A DNA stretch of 64,000 bases from Chaunax sp. Z400 (taxonomy: Eukaryota > Chordata > Actinopteri > Lophiiformes > Chaunacidae). This document shows, in pieces, positions 33,801 to 46,300 of the stretch (its first letter is position 1; each line of letters begins with the position of its first letter). Below the pieces are notes generated by a model that did no database searches, had not been told where the DNA came from, and saw only the letters and a list, made by a program, of their open reading frames with translations. The stretch covers positions 1,504,046 through 1,568,045 of the forward strand of contig CM075187.1 in the NCBI GenBank assembly GCA_037577475.1, written 5' to 3'. Made by a program: the position numbers and the translations under genes.

Positions 33801-36144
33801 ATACTAGAATATCTCTGAATCGTACCTTCTGCTGCGACTGAGCAAAGTAAACTTCTGCATACTTCATGACTAGTATATAGTCTCCTTCCTCCCGTATAGG
33901 AACATCGTATCCAAACGTGTCCTCGTTGTAGCGCTCCGTCTGATACAGGATCTGGTCCTCCGGACTGGAGCGCAGGATCGGCAGACGGACCCCATAATCA
34001 GACGCTACAAAACAAGAACAGCATCCGGTTCACAAGCTGCATGACAGGAAAACCGACCACGCTTTCAGTGATCTGACCAACTCTGACCTTTTCTCACACA
34101 TTACTACAGTTTGTCCACTTCCTGTAAATACAGCCTCTGCGGCTACTTTCACATCACCAGGCTGAAGTGACTCAAGTCACAATTTTTGCCTTAATGTCAC
34201 ATAAATGTGATTTGTTTTGCTCATATGCGACATATCTGTTTGTTCATGAGTGTGAGCAGCACAAATCACATCACTTACTTTAGCAGTAGAGTCCTACAGT
34301 GTTTTCTGTTAAGGCCTAAATTTTACATAAGTTTTAGGTTAATTACTTTTATTGTTTTACTGCATATTAGCAATATGGCTAAAAATTTTCGCTGACAAAA
34401 GTTAAGAGATTTTTTGCCTTGCACAAGAAAGAAAAAGGACACAAATGACAGCAAAGGCCCTGAATGTTTCTAGAGATACAACTGGATGCATAGTTCACAA
34501 GGTCGAAGTTAAAAGGTACAGCGGTGACTCTACCTGGGCGTGGCAGAAAAGGGAAGTTATTAACGGCCGCCACCAGATTCCTGAGGAGGCAGGTGGACAA
34601 AAACCCTTGACTGACTGAAAAAGACCTGCAGAAAGACTTGGTGACAGCAGGCAGAGGTTTCAGTTGAGACACTATATGTTGAAAGACTTCATGCCTGAAC
34701 TCCAGGTGAACGTTCACCACCGCTGACCCAGAAGCTCCAGAAAAGTGGGCTCCAGTAGCTCAGAACCATCTAGATCAGACCCAGAAGTTCTGGATGCTGT
34801 TCTGTGGAGCCAGGAAACCAAACTGGAACGTTTGGGGCCTCTGGATCAGCGGTATGTCTGGAGGAGGAAGAATGAAGCTGATGCTGAAAAGAACAGCCTA
34901 CCTACAGTGAAGCATGGCGGTGGATCAGTGAGGCTCTGGGGCTGCTTTGCTTCCTGGACCACTGGAAACCTGCAGCCTGTAGAGGGTCAGATGGATTCCA
35001 TCAAGGATCAGGAAATCCTAGAAGAAAACGTCTCCATCTGTGAGGAAGATGAAGCTCGGCCGTCATTGGACGTTCCAAAAGGACAATGATCCCAAGCAGA
35101 CCTCAGAGTCCACCAAGGCCTGGTTTCAGAAGAAGTCCTGGATCATTCTAGAGGCCGTCACAGTCGCCTGACTGGAATCCATAGAAAATCTCTGGTGGGA
35201 TCTGAAGAAGGTGGTTGCAGCAGGTAAACCAGGAATATTCCAGAACTGGAGGCCTTTGTCCGTGAGGAATGGGCTAAGATTCCTCAGGAACGCTGCCAGG
35301 AGCTGGTGTCTGGATCTGCATCATGTTTGCAGCAGGTCATAGCAGCTAAAGGGTCTACAAAGAACTAGAGACGCTGGTCATTAAGGATCATTTAGAGACT
35401 GAGGAGTCAGGAAAGGAGATCTGTATCTGTATCAGTATCTGTTGTACTGAGCTATTTGAACAGCTCTTGTGTGATTTGATTATTGCAAACAGCAGATCAA
35501 TAGTAGATTTTGCCAATAAACCTATTATACAATGGGGGTCAATGAACATTCTCCTTCATGTTACATGGCCACAAATCAGATATTCACCTGATTTGAAAAG
35601 ATCTGATTTTTGTAAAAACTCAGCCATGAAAAAAAAAATCTTAATTTGTGTCACATTAAGGCAAAATATTAGAATCGAGCCACTTCAGCCTGTTAATGTG
35701 AACGTAGCCTCTGTCTACCGTGACTCTCCAGTCAATCTGATTCCACCACCTGCTCCACACGCTGAGCGGAGAGGGGAGGAGCTGCAGCTGTATGCTGACT
35801 CCTCATTAATCTATAAACCAGACATTGCTAGGGCTTCTGATGGAAATGTTACCTGAAGAACGGCTCACACCTTCACAATGTCACTCCCAGCACACCTTAC
35901 AGGTGAAGCCCAGAGAGGCTAATATTAGACAAAAGAACTCACCTTTGCCAACCTTCCCTTCCAACGGGTCTTTTTTGAAGTTAATACCGTGCACGTCTAC
36001 ATGTGCTTCACCTCCGGCATTGACAGCCCAGATCACCCGTTCAGTGAGACTGGGGCCGCCATCGTCCGCCCAACACTGCTCCACCAGCAGCGCCAGCACC
36101 GCTGCGAGCAGACCGACGACGAGCTGCGCCGTGACCCGCTGCAT
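30843..36144 (-). CDS. mlec: Malectin
   Basis: Five exons on the minus strand, 36144-35943, 34004-33826, 33394-33218, 31234-31177 and 31087-30843, join in phase to 286 residues, near the usual ~290. Malectin is an ER membrane lectin that binds Glc2-N-glycans, works with ribophorin I and helps retain misfolded glycoproteins. The start is the ATG at 36144, followed by a signal peptide (VVGLLAAVLALLV). The luminal carbohydrate-binding domain begins RVIWAVNAGGEAHVDVHG and continues through DYGVRLPILRSS, YAEVYFAQSQQKVFDVRLNG and RVGHSTAHDEIVPFSIRRGK. Then come an acidic Glu run, the segment RVQSGPRTPNPYAADNSS and a C-terminal membrane anchor (FPILVAFGVFIPTLF) ending CLCRL. Intron 1 holds a nested transposon and intron 4 a repeat fragment. 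It converges with the propeptide-like gene on its 3' side. Confidence 0.97.
31300..31720. repeat. Fragment of the 1.6-kb dispersed repeat, mlec intron 4
   Basis: Phrases such as caaatctctatgaggagttc, gggggcgctgtgg and cattttgccacatccaatcc match parts of the fuller element at 38097-39685 (aaatctctaggaggagttcg, cattttgccacaaccgatcc). It is a decayed partial copy without open frames. Confidence 0.8.
33510..33800. mobile_element. Foldback MITE (family A) in mlec intron 2
   Basis: Bounded by attaaaggaacagtttgccc and gggggaacggttcctttaaa. It has the right-arm phrases ctccatcttcttcaggtgtt and tttactgtgaagctccagag. It ends about 30 bp before the lower edge of exon 2. Confidence 0.85.
34131..35712. 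mobile_element. Inverted-repeat DNA element in mlec intron 1
   Basis: About 80 bp at the left (agcctctgcggctactttca, caggctgaagtgactc, ttttgccttaatgtcac) recur inverted at 35637-35712 (gtcacattaaggcaaaat, agccacttcagcctg, gaacgtagcctctg). The arms are imperfect but clear, defining a ~1.58-kb element. Its inner part is occupied by a broken Tc1-type transposase, so either the element is a Tc1 relative with long arms or a Tc1 copy inserted into a non-autonomous element. Confidence 0.75.
34600..35370 (+). pseudogene. Tc1/mariner-type transposase pseudogene
   Basis: The longest frame (34745-35089) includes WRRKNEADAEKNSLPTVKHG and GGSVRLWGCFA, which match the catalytic part of Tc1-like transposases, the family's VKHGGGS-MLWGCF motif. 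Beyond its stop, other frames carry decayed pieces of the C-terminal part (for example a frame-shifted match to the QD NDPKHTS and WPSQSPDLNPIENLW blocks). Stops and frameshifts break the gene, so it is inactive. It is oriented opposite to mlec. Confidence 0.85.
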
Positions 36145-38096
36145 CGCCACACAGGCCGGCCCCTAGACAGACACACACACAGCGTCTGAATCTGACAGCC
36201 TTTCCGTATAGAAGCAGTAACATGAACCGCATAAGGTCAGCTAGCGCTAGGAGCTAGCCAGCCTGTCTTGATGACATGCAACATGATATGAGAGTTAGCC
36301 AGTATGCTAACGTTAACAGCCGGCAGTAGCACAAAAGCCTACAAGACAACATGAAATCACTAACAAGTATACTAACTTAACCAAATTATGATATATCGCA
36401 TGTGTGTTTAAAATAAAACACTAAAAAAATTGAAATGAGCATGATAGCTAGCTAGCTAACCTACCTGTCTAACCGGTCTGAGATTCCAGCTATCCTTAAT
36501 GGAAATGTCTCTTACTTCCCCTTCCACAAATATCTCCAACACGTGTGTGTAAGCTTGTCCCTGCGGGTACAGTCTCACCAGGTGGCTCTAAATAACTTTA
36601 CTGACTGGAGATATTCTCATATGTTAGTGGCCACAGCTTCCTACACTGACTTTCATTCAAAGTGTGCACACAGACAGTCACTTGGTCTGCTAGCTTACAG
36701 CGGCTGGCGGTTAGGAGGGGGCGGAGCTGTACTACCTAACTTACATAGCCATAGCCAATGAGTGACAGTTACCGTGTCAAATCACACCCTCCCTTTACGG
36801 ACCACAGGTTTTATGTCTGATAAGAAAATCACATCGTACTTTGTTATAATATTATGCTGTCATATATTTTATGGATTATAAGCATTTTTGCGCATATTCA
36901 ACACTGGTTGACGGGCAGGTTGAAGCCTTTTATTCCACGTGAGATCAGCTTCCCATATCCCGGGTTTTGCCTCTCAGGCAGCAGTCTCAATTTGTGTACA
37001 CATACTCATTTTGGGAGAATGGTAGCCTTGATGTTAATAATATTTTATTAAAAGGACGACTACCTACTTTACATAGCAACTTTACTTTTAACTTGGGAAC
37101 AAAGCTAAAAATGGTACTACAAGGCCTGACCCAGGGAAATAAAAACACGAATCCTTAAACCACAAATATGTTCATGAAAGGGTATTTTATAGTCATTTTC
37201 CGTCCATCTTTGTTGTTATAAAGTGATTTCTCGAACCCAAACGCAAGATTTTTTCAACTATAAAGTTTCTACATAATTATTCAAGAGGCTGAAATGTATT
37301 TTAGAAAAATAGAGGACATGTCTTCCTTAAGAAACCAAGATGTCACCCTCTTTCCGGTATGGTATAGTCCGAGTCTTCTCCAATCAGGAGAGTCCAACGC
37401 AGCGAGCACACGGTTGCCCGACCGGAGTGAATGGAGATAGTTGCTATAGCAACAGGAATACCTCCACGGATGGCAGGTGTTCTATGTGTTTTATGAGTGT
37501 TCTTTAGGCAATACAGCGCTGGTGAACATTCATTTATCCATTCCTTATCCTGGAAATGAAGAAAACATACAGCTTATTTTTGGTGGTGCATACACAGGCT
37601 AGGTGGTGCAGCAGATTTTTAAATATTTGCAGTAAATATAAAAAATTTAGAACAAACCCAAAGACTAATGTTCCCACCATATAGCCTACTGTGCATATGT
37701 GCTAACGTCTTAAGTATTTCTCCAGCAGATAAGTGGCCCAGCAGCAGCACGTCATTGCTGTGCCTGCAAAAACCTCCTCCATTGTTTCTAGAGGAAATCT
37801 AATTTTTGCACTGAGGATTTTGTCATTTCAAGTTGTACCAGCAGTTAAAAACAGGAGCCATCAAGAGACTGCAGACCTACGCAAAACCAAACTGAGTGTA
37901 TCAGCATGGATACAAATTCTTTCAGTTTAGCAGTCAGTTATAAATAAATATCAAAATCATGCTAATGAAAGCTACATGTACATGTAAAAATTATGTAGTT
38001 TACAAGACATGCTCTAGAAATGTAACTTACCTTCTTTTGAGGCCAAGTCTGACACCAAATTCGTGCCATGGAAACGCAAAAAAATACAAATTATAA
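36145..38096. other. mlec upstream region and spacer
   Basis: The first few hundred bases upstream of the mlec ATG hold the expected promoter and 5' UTR: a CpG-containing stretch and several gctagc and gctaacgttaa motifs (36240-36470). Nothing beyond about 36600 could be assigned; open frames are short and unrelated to known families. Near 37990-38090 is a segment that partly resembles 39740-39840, on the other side of the dispersed repeat. Confidence 0.5.
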
Positions 38097-39685
38097 TTAA
38101 AGCTGCAAGCAGTGCGCCAACTTCGGCCTCACTACTGCACACCTGGATAAATGCAAGGCTCTGTATCTGCATGCATTATGGACACTGAGGGAGGGATTGT
38201 GATTTACCTTATTTTGTCCACTATGTGGCGCTAGACAATACCTAATAATTTTGACTCATCTTTGGTTATGTCATGTGAAGGCCGCACCATGAAAATGTAA
38301 TCAAAATCAAATAAAAATTGTCACATGAGACATTTTTGCATTTGCCAGCAGGTGGCGCTATCACTGTTACTCAATATTGTTGTGTAGATGTCTTCAGGGT
38401 GGGACTTTAAACATATCTACCAAGTTTCATACATGTAGGTTAAACACAGACTCGGATATGCTCATTTGAAGTTGTACAGGGGGCGCTGTGGAGCCATTTT
38501 GCCACAACCGATCCTGTAAACCATATGAGATCATAAGTACTACCACCTTTGACGAGTGTGTCAATTTAGGTGAGCATCTGATCTTCCCTGGCCTCTCAAC
38601 AACAACTTCCTGTTTGTTGGCGAACATCAAACGTTCCGTCGCCGCCCTGTGACCCAAACTCACAATATTTACAATAAAGCTTCATCAAGGCTTTATGGCT
38701 TTACTCACCTAATCACTAGGTGGCGCTGTGACTATTATCAAATTTTTCTGTATGGATGTGTTCAGGGCAGGACTCTTATCCAACATGTGAAGTTTGGGGC
38801 AGATTGGACCATTGACAGCAGAGTTATAACAACTTCCTGCTTCACGGCGAAACATCAACATCCGCCACACAGCCACGCCTACAACTTTGCAGGAAAACGC
38901 ACAAGCTTCAAAATCCTGTATTACCGACTTGTTATTACTGTTCTCGCTGAATTTGAAGGTGACATGCTCAATGGCCTAGTAGTAGTTTCTGAAAACGTAA
39001 AATATGTCATTTCCTGTTGTCAGTAGGTGGCGCTATGACTATAGCTAAATTTTGTCATTTGGATGTTTTCAGGGCGGGACTCTTAGCCAGCATGTGAAGT
39101 TTTGTACTGTTTGGACCTTAGACAATGAAGTTATGACAATTTTCATTTTCATGGCTAACCATCAAAATTTGACGAAATGTGATGCCTGGCCACACCGTTC
39201 AACGAAAACTCAGGATTTGAGCAACTTTTCATCCTCATGGGGTTTCGGTAGTTCTGACCAAATTTGAAATTGATTGGGTAAAATCTCTAGGAGGAGTTCG
39301 TTCAAATACAAAGTGTATGATTTTCCAAAAATGGCAAAAAATGGCCTCAAAAATCAAAATGGCCGACTTCCTGTTTGTTTGAAGGCATTGGTCTGAGAGA
39401 CTTTTTTGTCGATCTCTGTCAGTTACACATGTGTACTAAGTTTCGTACATGTACGTTAAACTGGAGGCAGGGGCTTCACTTAAGGGGGTGCTAGCGAGCC
39501 ATTTTGCCACAGCCATTTCCAATCACCATATCACACGTAAATTTCACACCCGACTAATTTTTCTGCCAACTTTCATGAGTTTTTGAGTATGGGCAAGCCC
39601 CCAAAAAAGGGATTCATTTGGCAGAAGAAGAATAATTCCTTGCAGAACAACATGGTCCTCGCACGCTTCGTGCTCGGGCCCTAAT
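38097..39685 (+). repeat. ~1.6-kb teleost dispersed repeat with internal repeats
   Basis: Begins ttaaagctgcaagcagtgcg and ends ctcgggccctaataatt, termini that recur in many fish genomes. Inside, the phrase aggtggcgct followed by a block with ttcagggcgggactctta and catgtgaagttt occurs three times (about 38350, 38717 and 39025). No open frame encodes a recognisable transposase, so it looks non-autonomous. Weakly similar sequence (ttgccatggaaatgcaaaa) flanks both sides. Confidence 0.75.
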
Positions 39686-41825
39686 AATTTGTAATTAGGA
39701 AAAGATACACTTGGTATCGTTCCTGGTATGCATTTACAATTTATCAAAGAAAGATTACACAGTTTGCAAGATATGCTTCAAAATTGAAAAATACTCTTGT
39801 CATAAGAATACGTTGTTGCCATGGAAATGCAAAAAATGTTAAGAGGAAAAAGTACCACTTCAGTATATGGTTGAAGGGTATGCAAAATTTTAAATAGTTT
39901 AATGCTCCGGACAAAGACTCCACACACAACATAGCTCAAATGTAATATTTTACCCCAAAATGAGAAAAATAAAAATGTAAAAAATCCCCAAATATCAGAA
40001 TATCAGCATATGTTTGATATGTTAGTGAAGTTTCAAGAGAAAATACTGAACGTTTTTTGAGTCATGCCACAGATAGAAAATGTTAACAGAGTGATAGCTA
40101 TATCCTCCTCCATCAAACGCCAAGGGCATAAAAAATAAAGCTAGTCATAGGTCACACAGATATTACAGTTCTGTTCATCTGAAGACTTCTGCAGTCTGAC
40201 ATGCATGAATAATAGATATCATAAGGACATGCAGTGACAGCACAGGGTCATACTTATAAACTGATAATGACAGTTTAACAGAGACAAGGATGAAAAAAGA
40301 TAACATGTTTTTAGAAATCATTTCATGGCTAAATTAAAAGCCTAAAACCATTTTTTCTTTGGTAACATCAACAAAAGCAAAGAGATTCAAATGTAAATAT
40401 CTTTTATTTTTCTACATTAACTGGATGAAATGTTTACTTTGTTAGAGAAAAATGCAAATGTGCATATTGAATTAAATTAATTTCTCTCTTTGGCATGCAT
40501 AAAAATTGCTTCAACAACACAGATGTGTGAAACGGTAACACAATCATATTGACATTGACATTCAGTACAGGTATAACATAATCACAACCACTGTACAGTT
40601 TATATATGAGGCTCCAGCTGTATGATCTCAGACAGGGCCGGGTGGATTTTTAAAACTGACATTAAATGTTTCCAGAGCTACAAATTCAAACCTGTGAGCA
40701 CTGACAGATGCTGCTCACATACACTGCATAGGATTCTGCAAACCACAACATGCTAATGTCAGTGAACTCTCTGGACTGAAGGAACAGTTCACCCAAAAAC
40801 AAAACTTTAGTCATTATCGACTCAGGCACATGTCAATGGAAAGTCAGGTGTCCACAAACAAAAAACAATGTCAGACTCTCCGGTTGTGCTTGATGCTGCA
40901 GACTCTTGAGTTTATTAACTTTCCTCCAATCTAGATTTGTTGAACCACTACAATAATCTTATTCTGTTGTGTTGATTTTAAAAGGTTACACTGCCACCTA
41001 CTACAGCGTTTTCAATCATTTTTGTGTATCCGTGAGTACAGGGATCGTGTTGAAAACGATGCTGTGTGAACGCAGAAGTTTTTCGAAACGCAAAGAAAAA
41101 ACGTCTCCATTTTCAGGGAAAACGTTATCGTGTAACGAGGCCTGAGACATGACTTTCCATCAGTATGGGGGTGTAGGTAATTTTTGAGTAAACTGATCCT
41201 TTAAGCTTAGACCCAGACCTCTAAACTGCCCTTAATCTAAGACTGTAGTGAAAAACATACATTAAATCTGATCTTTGTTGCACATAGAACAGACTGTGAT
41301 GCTTTCATACCACTGAACTGACACAGATGGTCACACAGTTACAATGCAGGTGTTATATTGCCACATAGGTTCCTGTAAGGAACAACAATGTCACAAAGAA
41401 GACACTCCACTTATTATTATTTGTAATATGACACGTGTGTGAAGACGAACTGACATGTTCAACACAGACCTTTAACGTCTTTTCTAGACATTCACTCCCT
41501 CATCCTGACTTTGTTGAACATCGATGGCGACAGACAAGACACAGAATCTATCCACACAGGATGTTATCTAGAGGGAATTAAAGTGCAGGAACATAAGTTG
41601 GACAATCATCAGCTAGGCTACGGCAAATTCTGCCTCAGTGGAACTGGAGACTTTTCAGGAAGAACACTTATTGATTGAAAATGTGAGGTGACTCTGTAAC
41701 ATTCAAGGAGATTTAATTCCAGTGTCATTCAGATTTAGGTGGCTCAGAGATCTTAGCATGTCCTCTGTGGTACTCGGTCAAGTATTTAGAAGGACTTCAC
41801 ATTCAGGACAGATCATTTTATGTTC
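39686..41825 (-). other. Spacer and probable cabp1 3' UTR
   Basis: No coding exon seen. A minus-strand AATAAA at 40403-40408 could end a ~1.4-kb cabp1 3' UTR. A family A foldback MITE lies at 40778-41204. About 40980-41120 has tcagggaaaacgttatcgtg-type sequence of an unclassified repeat. Confidence 0.4.
40778..41204. mobile_element. Foldback MITE (family A)
   Basis: Left end gaaggaacagttcacccaaa, right end gagtaaactgatcctttaag, with cattatcgactcaggcacat near the left. The centre has been replaced by other sequence. Confidence 0.7.
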
Positions 41826-43249
41826 TTAGCGAGACATCATTCGTACGAACTCTGTGGACAAAGAGAGGAGAAGCATGACAAGATGCAACAGCTGCACCAA
41901 CACATGCCATAAATAAGACGTTTGAGATTTACCTTCAAAGTCAACGAGTCCGTCGCCGTTTAGGTCAACATCCCTCAGGATGTCTTCTACTTCCTTTAGA
42001 CCCACCTGGGAACAAAACGCTGCTCAGTATTCATTCACACAAGACTGGTTCAAAACCAGTTCAGACCTAGAGTTAACATCCATCCTGAGTGGTCCAATCA
42101 TGAGTAGACAGCACTGAGTACAGGTGTGAACGCAGTCAAAGAGGACACAGTTAAGGTCCAATCCCTCAAACCACATTCAGAGGTGGTCTGGACCTCATAT
42201 GTCCTGAGACACACTGAGAGATCGCCCACTCAAAGATGAGCCAGGAAGTTTTATTTTACTTTCTACAATTCCAGGTGTGAACTGTCAGACTCAGAGGTGA
42301 TTGGACCACCCAGGATGGATGTTAACACCAGGTGTGAACAGGGTCTCTGTTCTCTCTCTGATCCAGATTCTTACCTGTTGGCCCAACAGCTTCCTCATTG
42401 CATCTCGGAGCTCAGATGTGCTTATGGCACCATCTCCATTGGTGTCAAACTGAGAGAAACAACATTAAAAATAGTAAAAATCTACAACAGGATCAGAGCA
42501 ACAGAAACCGGTCTGACTCCAGAGACTCTCACCTCTCTAAACGCGTCTTTTAACTCTTTTATTCCGATCATGTCTGCGGTTTCGGCGAGGAGTTTTGGGC
42601 CCATCAACTCTACAAAATCCTCAAAATCAACATGACCTCCCACTGAAGAGACAGACATTTTTACACAGACTTTCAAACCACAGTATATGGACATAATACA
42701 GGATGCATGAGACGGTTCAGTCCTTACAGTTCATGTTGATCTGCTGGCTCAGTTCAATCAGCTCCATCTCAGTGGGCATGTATCCCATGGTTCTCATACA
42801 GTTTCCAAGATCCTTACAGCTGATGAATCCGTCCTTGTCCTTGTCAAACTCTTTGAAAGCATCTCGCAGCTCTGTTGGGAAACAACAGGATAATCATTAC
42901 TAACTGAATTACATGGCTCTCATCTTATTTAGATGACCTAGGACTGTATTTTGGTAATGGATGGCCGTGAATGTGGACAAGTTCTGACCATCATCCATTA
43001 GCCTTGACTAGGTCTTTTCAATCATGCAGAGAAAAATCTCACCAACATCATGGTTTACTCTGAAATGCACCAATGACTGTTATTTCTATGTTATGACTAA
43101 ATGATGGTTATTCATGATTTAACATGTTTTGGTTGTGGGTACTTAAAAAAGTCTGTTCAGTGAATCACATGATTGTTTGTTTCAGTAGATTAGAGCTAGT
43201 GAATAGTAATTACAGGGTTTTTAAAATCATGCGTTTCCACTGTTGGTCA

Positions 43250-43320
<71 letters not shown>

Positions 43321-46300
43321 TATATTCTCAGTACAGTCCTGATTTCCTCCTGGTTTGTCTTCTGACACTTTGTGGAAGCTGAACAGACATGTAGGACTGT
43401 TTGTCGTTCTACGTTGTAGTTTTAAATAAATTATTTTCACTTTAACTTCAGTGGTGAAAGAGAGAAACCTACCATCCATTTCTTCAGGCCGCAGCTCTCT
43501 GTCCTGTTAAGACATAACATTTAATTAGTGCTCAGTGAAAATCTACGACACCTGAGAAAAACATCATCACACATCATAACAAACACGTTCTGTGGGAGCG
43601 ACATGCTAACATACCGCTGACAGCGCTGTGGATCGAACGATGCCCAAACCTGAATCAGCGACCTGCTCCATTACAGTCAGACAGTAAAAGATGACAGCAG
43701 AAGAAAGTCTCCTCATGACAAACCCTCACAGGATAAATAGGCTGATTCCTATCAAGCATGACTGGGAATCATAACCTCCCAGTTCACAGAAGAATGTGGA
43801 TCTTTCTATTTTTTCAGGGCTTGCTTACAATGAATGCAACCTTTAAAGGGCAGAAGGAGAGATTAATGTATCCCAGAACCCTCAGGGGTTAACAGCCGGA
43901 GCGGCGAGAAGTATAAACACTGAGCGCCGACGTCAGGCCTGAAGAACCGTCTGATCGGAACCAGTGACGAGAAAACACAGGAGGAAAACACAACCAGCCC
44001 TTCAGTCACACCATCACCTCGTCCACTGACGATTTACTTAACGCTGTTTTCACTGAGACGTCACAGTACAGAATATTAAAGGGACAGCTTAGCCAAAAAT
44101 AAAGATTCAGTCATTATCTACTCTGCCACATGTTCATGGAAAGTCTTTGTCCATCAAACGTTTCTGGAGCTTCAAAGTAAAACATTACAGCAGCATTCTG
44201 CTGAACAACTGAAGGAGATGGAGACTAGTTTAAAAAAACACCCGAAGACATTATTAACAGACGAATTCTCCACTTTAGCCGCTAAGCTAAAAGTGTGCAT
44301 GAGCTCAAACGCATGTACATGTTCCACTAGACAAGATCAAGACGAACTTACCCATTTAAAGTTTGACAATAGGTTGAGATGGTTTCGGCCCCAAAACCTC
44401 TAATCACTGGTTTACCAGATAAAACTGAGACTCTGAGCTCCACATATCCTGAGGAACCTTCAGAGGAACCAGTTTCTAGATGGTTCCATTAGTCTTTGTC
44501 ATAATTTTCATGAACATAATTAACAGGATTTGTTTGTCAGCAGGTTTAAACCCAAACTGATGAACAGATTTCCACAGAACTTGGTTGAAGGATTGGGCCT
44601 GAATCAGACATGTAGGATTGTTGGTCCTTGGTCGAGGTATACGCTCCACTGGGTACCATTAAAAATGTAAAACTAGTCTCCATCTTCTTCAGGTGTTTAG
44701 CAGAATGCTTCAGCTCTGTTTTACTGTGAAACTCCAGAAATGTTTGTGGATTCAGAAACTTCACCCGACTTTCCATCTGCAGCAGATAATGACTGGATTC
44801 TTATTTTTGAGTGAACTGTTCCTTTAAGACTGAAAGCATGATGTAACAAATTATGGATGCTGTTGCATTCCCATTTGTGAGCTCATCATTTTTAAACCTG
44901 TGTTTCTCCAGCAGGCTAAAGCAGCAGGAATGAAGATTAGCTGTAATGCTAACATACAGACTTACTGTACATAGCCTGCCTGTATGTGGCCCTGCCTTTA
45001 CTCAGGAAGACACAGGTTTGACCCAGAATGTTAATCACCAGAACGCAGCTTGGCATCATGGAAACAATGGACTCCCGATGAGGCCCGACACACCCTGCCT
45101 GGCCCCTCTCCTCACAGGACAGCACCCCTCCGAATCTCCTCCCAGCTATCCTGGAGCATTTTCCAGGAGGAAGATGCTCCAGATCTTCACAGCAGATAAA
45201 GAAACAGATTGATGTGTGACAGTCTGCATTAAATAAGATGGAACTTCTCTGTGTACCAGTGAGAGAAACAGAGATGCATCAATGAAACAGCATCCTGCCA
45301 AGTTTCCAGTCATCGTTCATAACAGTTTACTCGCCGCGCTGGAGGCGCTGGCACCTCACAGCTATGCACTGTGACAGGAACAGTAAACACAAGAGATGAC
45401 AGCAGGAGCACATCGTCCTCTGTGGGACAGAAAATAGGTCCCGTTCCTGTCCATCAGTATTCAACACTAGAGAACCAATGACAAGATTCCATTCATTAAG
45501 GACTTTCTACGTGACATGACCAACATTAAAACTCAAACCTGAGTCTAAAATGTCATAAACTGATTATTTTGTGTGCCAGGCATGTCAAAAAGGAGACATA
45601 ATGAACCTCAGCCAAGGCAAATCAGATAAGATCTGCATCCTTGGGTCAAATCTCTGTGACGCTATTAAATACATCGTCCCATGTGGACAGAGTTTTTTTC
45701 AGAAGATATGTCTTCAGACGTGTCCGAAAACAGCTGTTTGAATTATGGCGACACTGCCCCCAATGATTTGTGGTGGTACTGCTCCATACATCTGCATCTG
45801 GAAGGCTCCATATCCATGTCTACGGCTGAGTTTTTAATGTTGACAATCTGATCTCAGGTCAGTCTGGATCATTATTATTATCTGTTATCTCACAGTAGTG
45901 AATTTTCTGTGATCCTATAAATGTAAACATTCTGGATCACCAGATGCAGAATATGACTTGGATCCAGATCAGACTCTGATGTGTTCTAGATCTTATGGTG
46001 ATGTCATCGTGTCATTTCTATCCAATCATTGTAGACATTATCCAGGAAGTTAGAAGATAAAATCGAGTAATGGTAAAGAATCCTTTAAAAACATTCTGGA
46101 TCCAGATGATGATCTGGATGATGATCCGGATCACCACCAGAATCTGATGGATTGTTGCTGCTAACAGACAGACAAACAACGCTGGTAAAAACATATAAAA
46201 TAAATCTTAATCTTACAGTTAGTTGATTTCATCAACATCCATGTTTAAGTTTGAGCAGAGAGAGGAAGCAGTGGAAACAATCGTACCGTTCTCATTGGCC

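Noticed and set aside
34745..35089. Functional Tc1 transposase
   Set aside because: Only a piece of the catalytic region is open; stops and frameshifts follow and the N-terminal DNA-binding part is not intact.
43124..43479. Frames with long YIYIYI strings
   Set aside because: They derive from the (TA)n microsatellite in a cabp1 intron.
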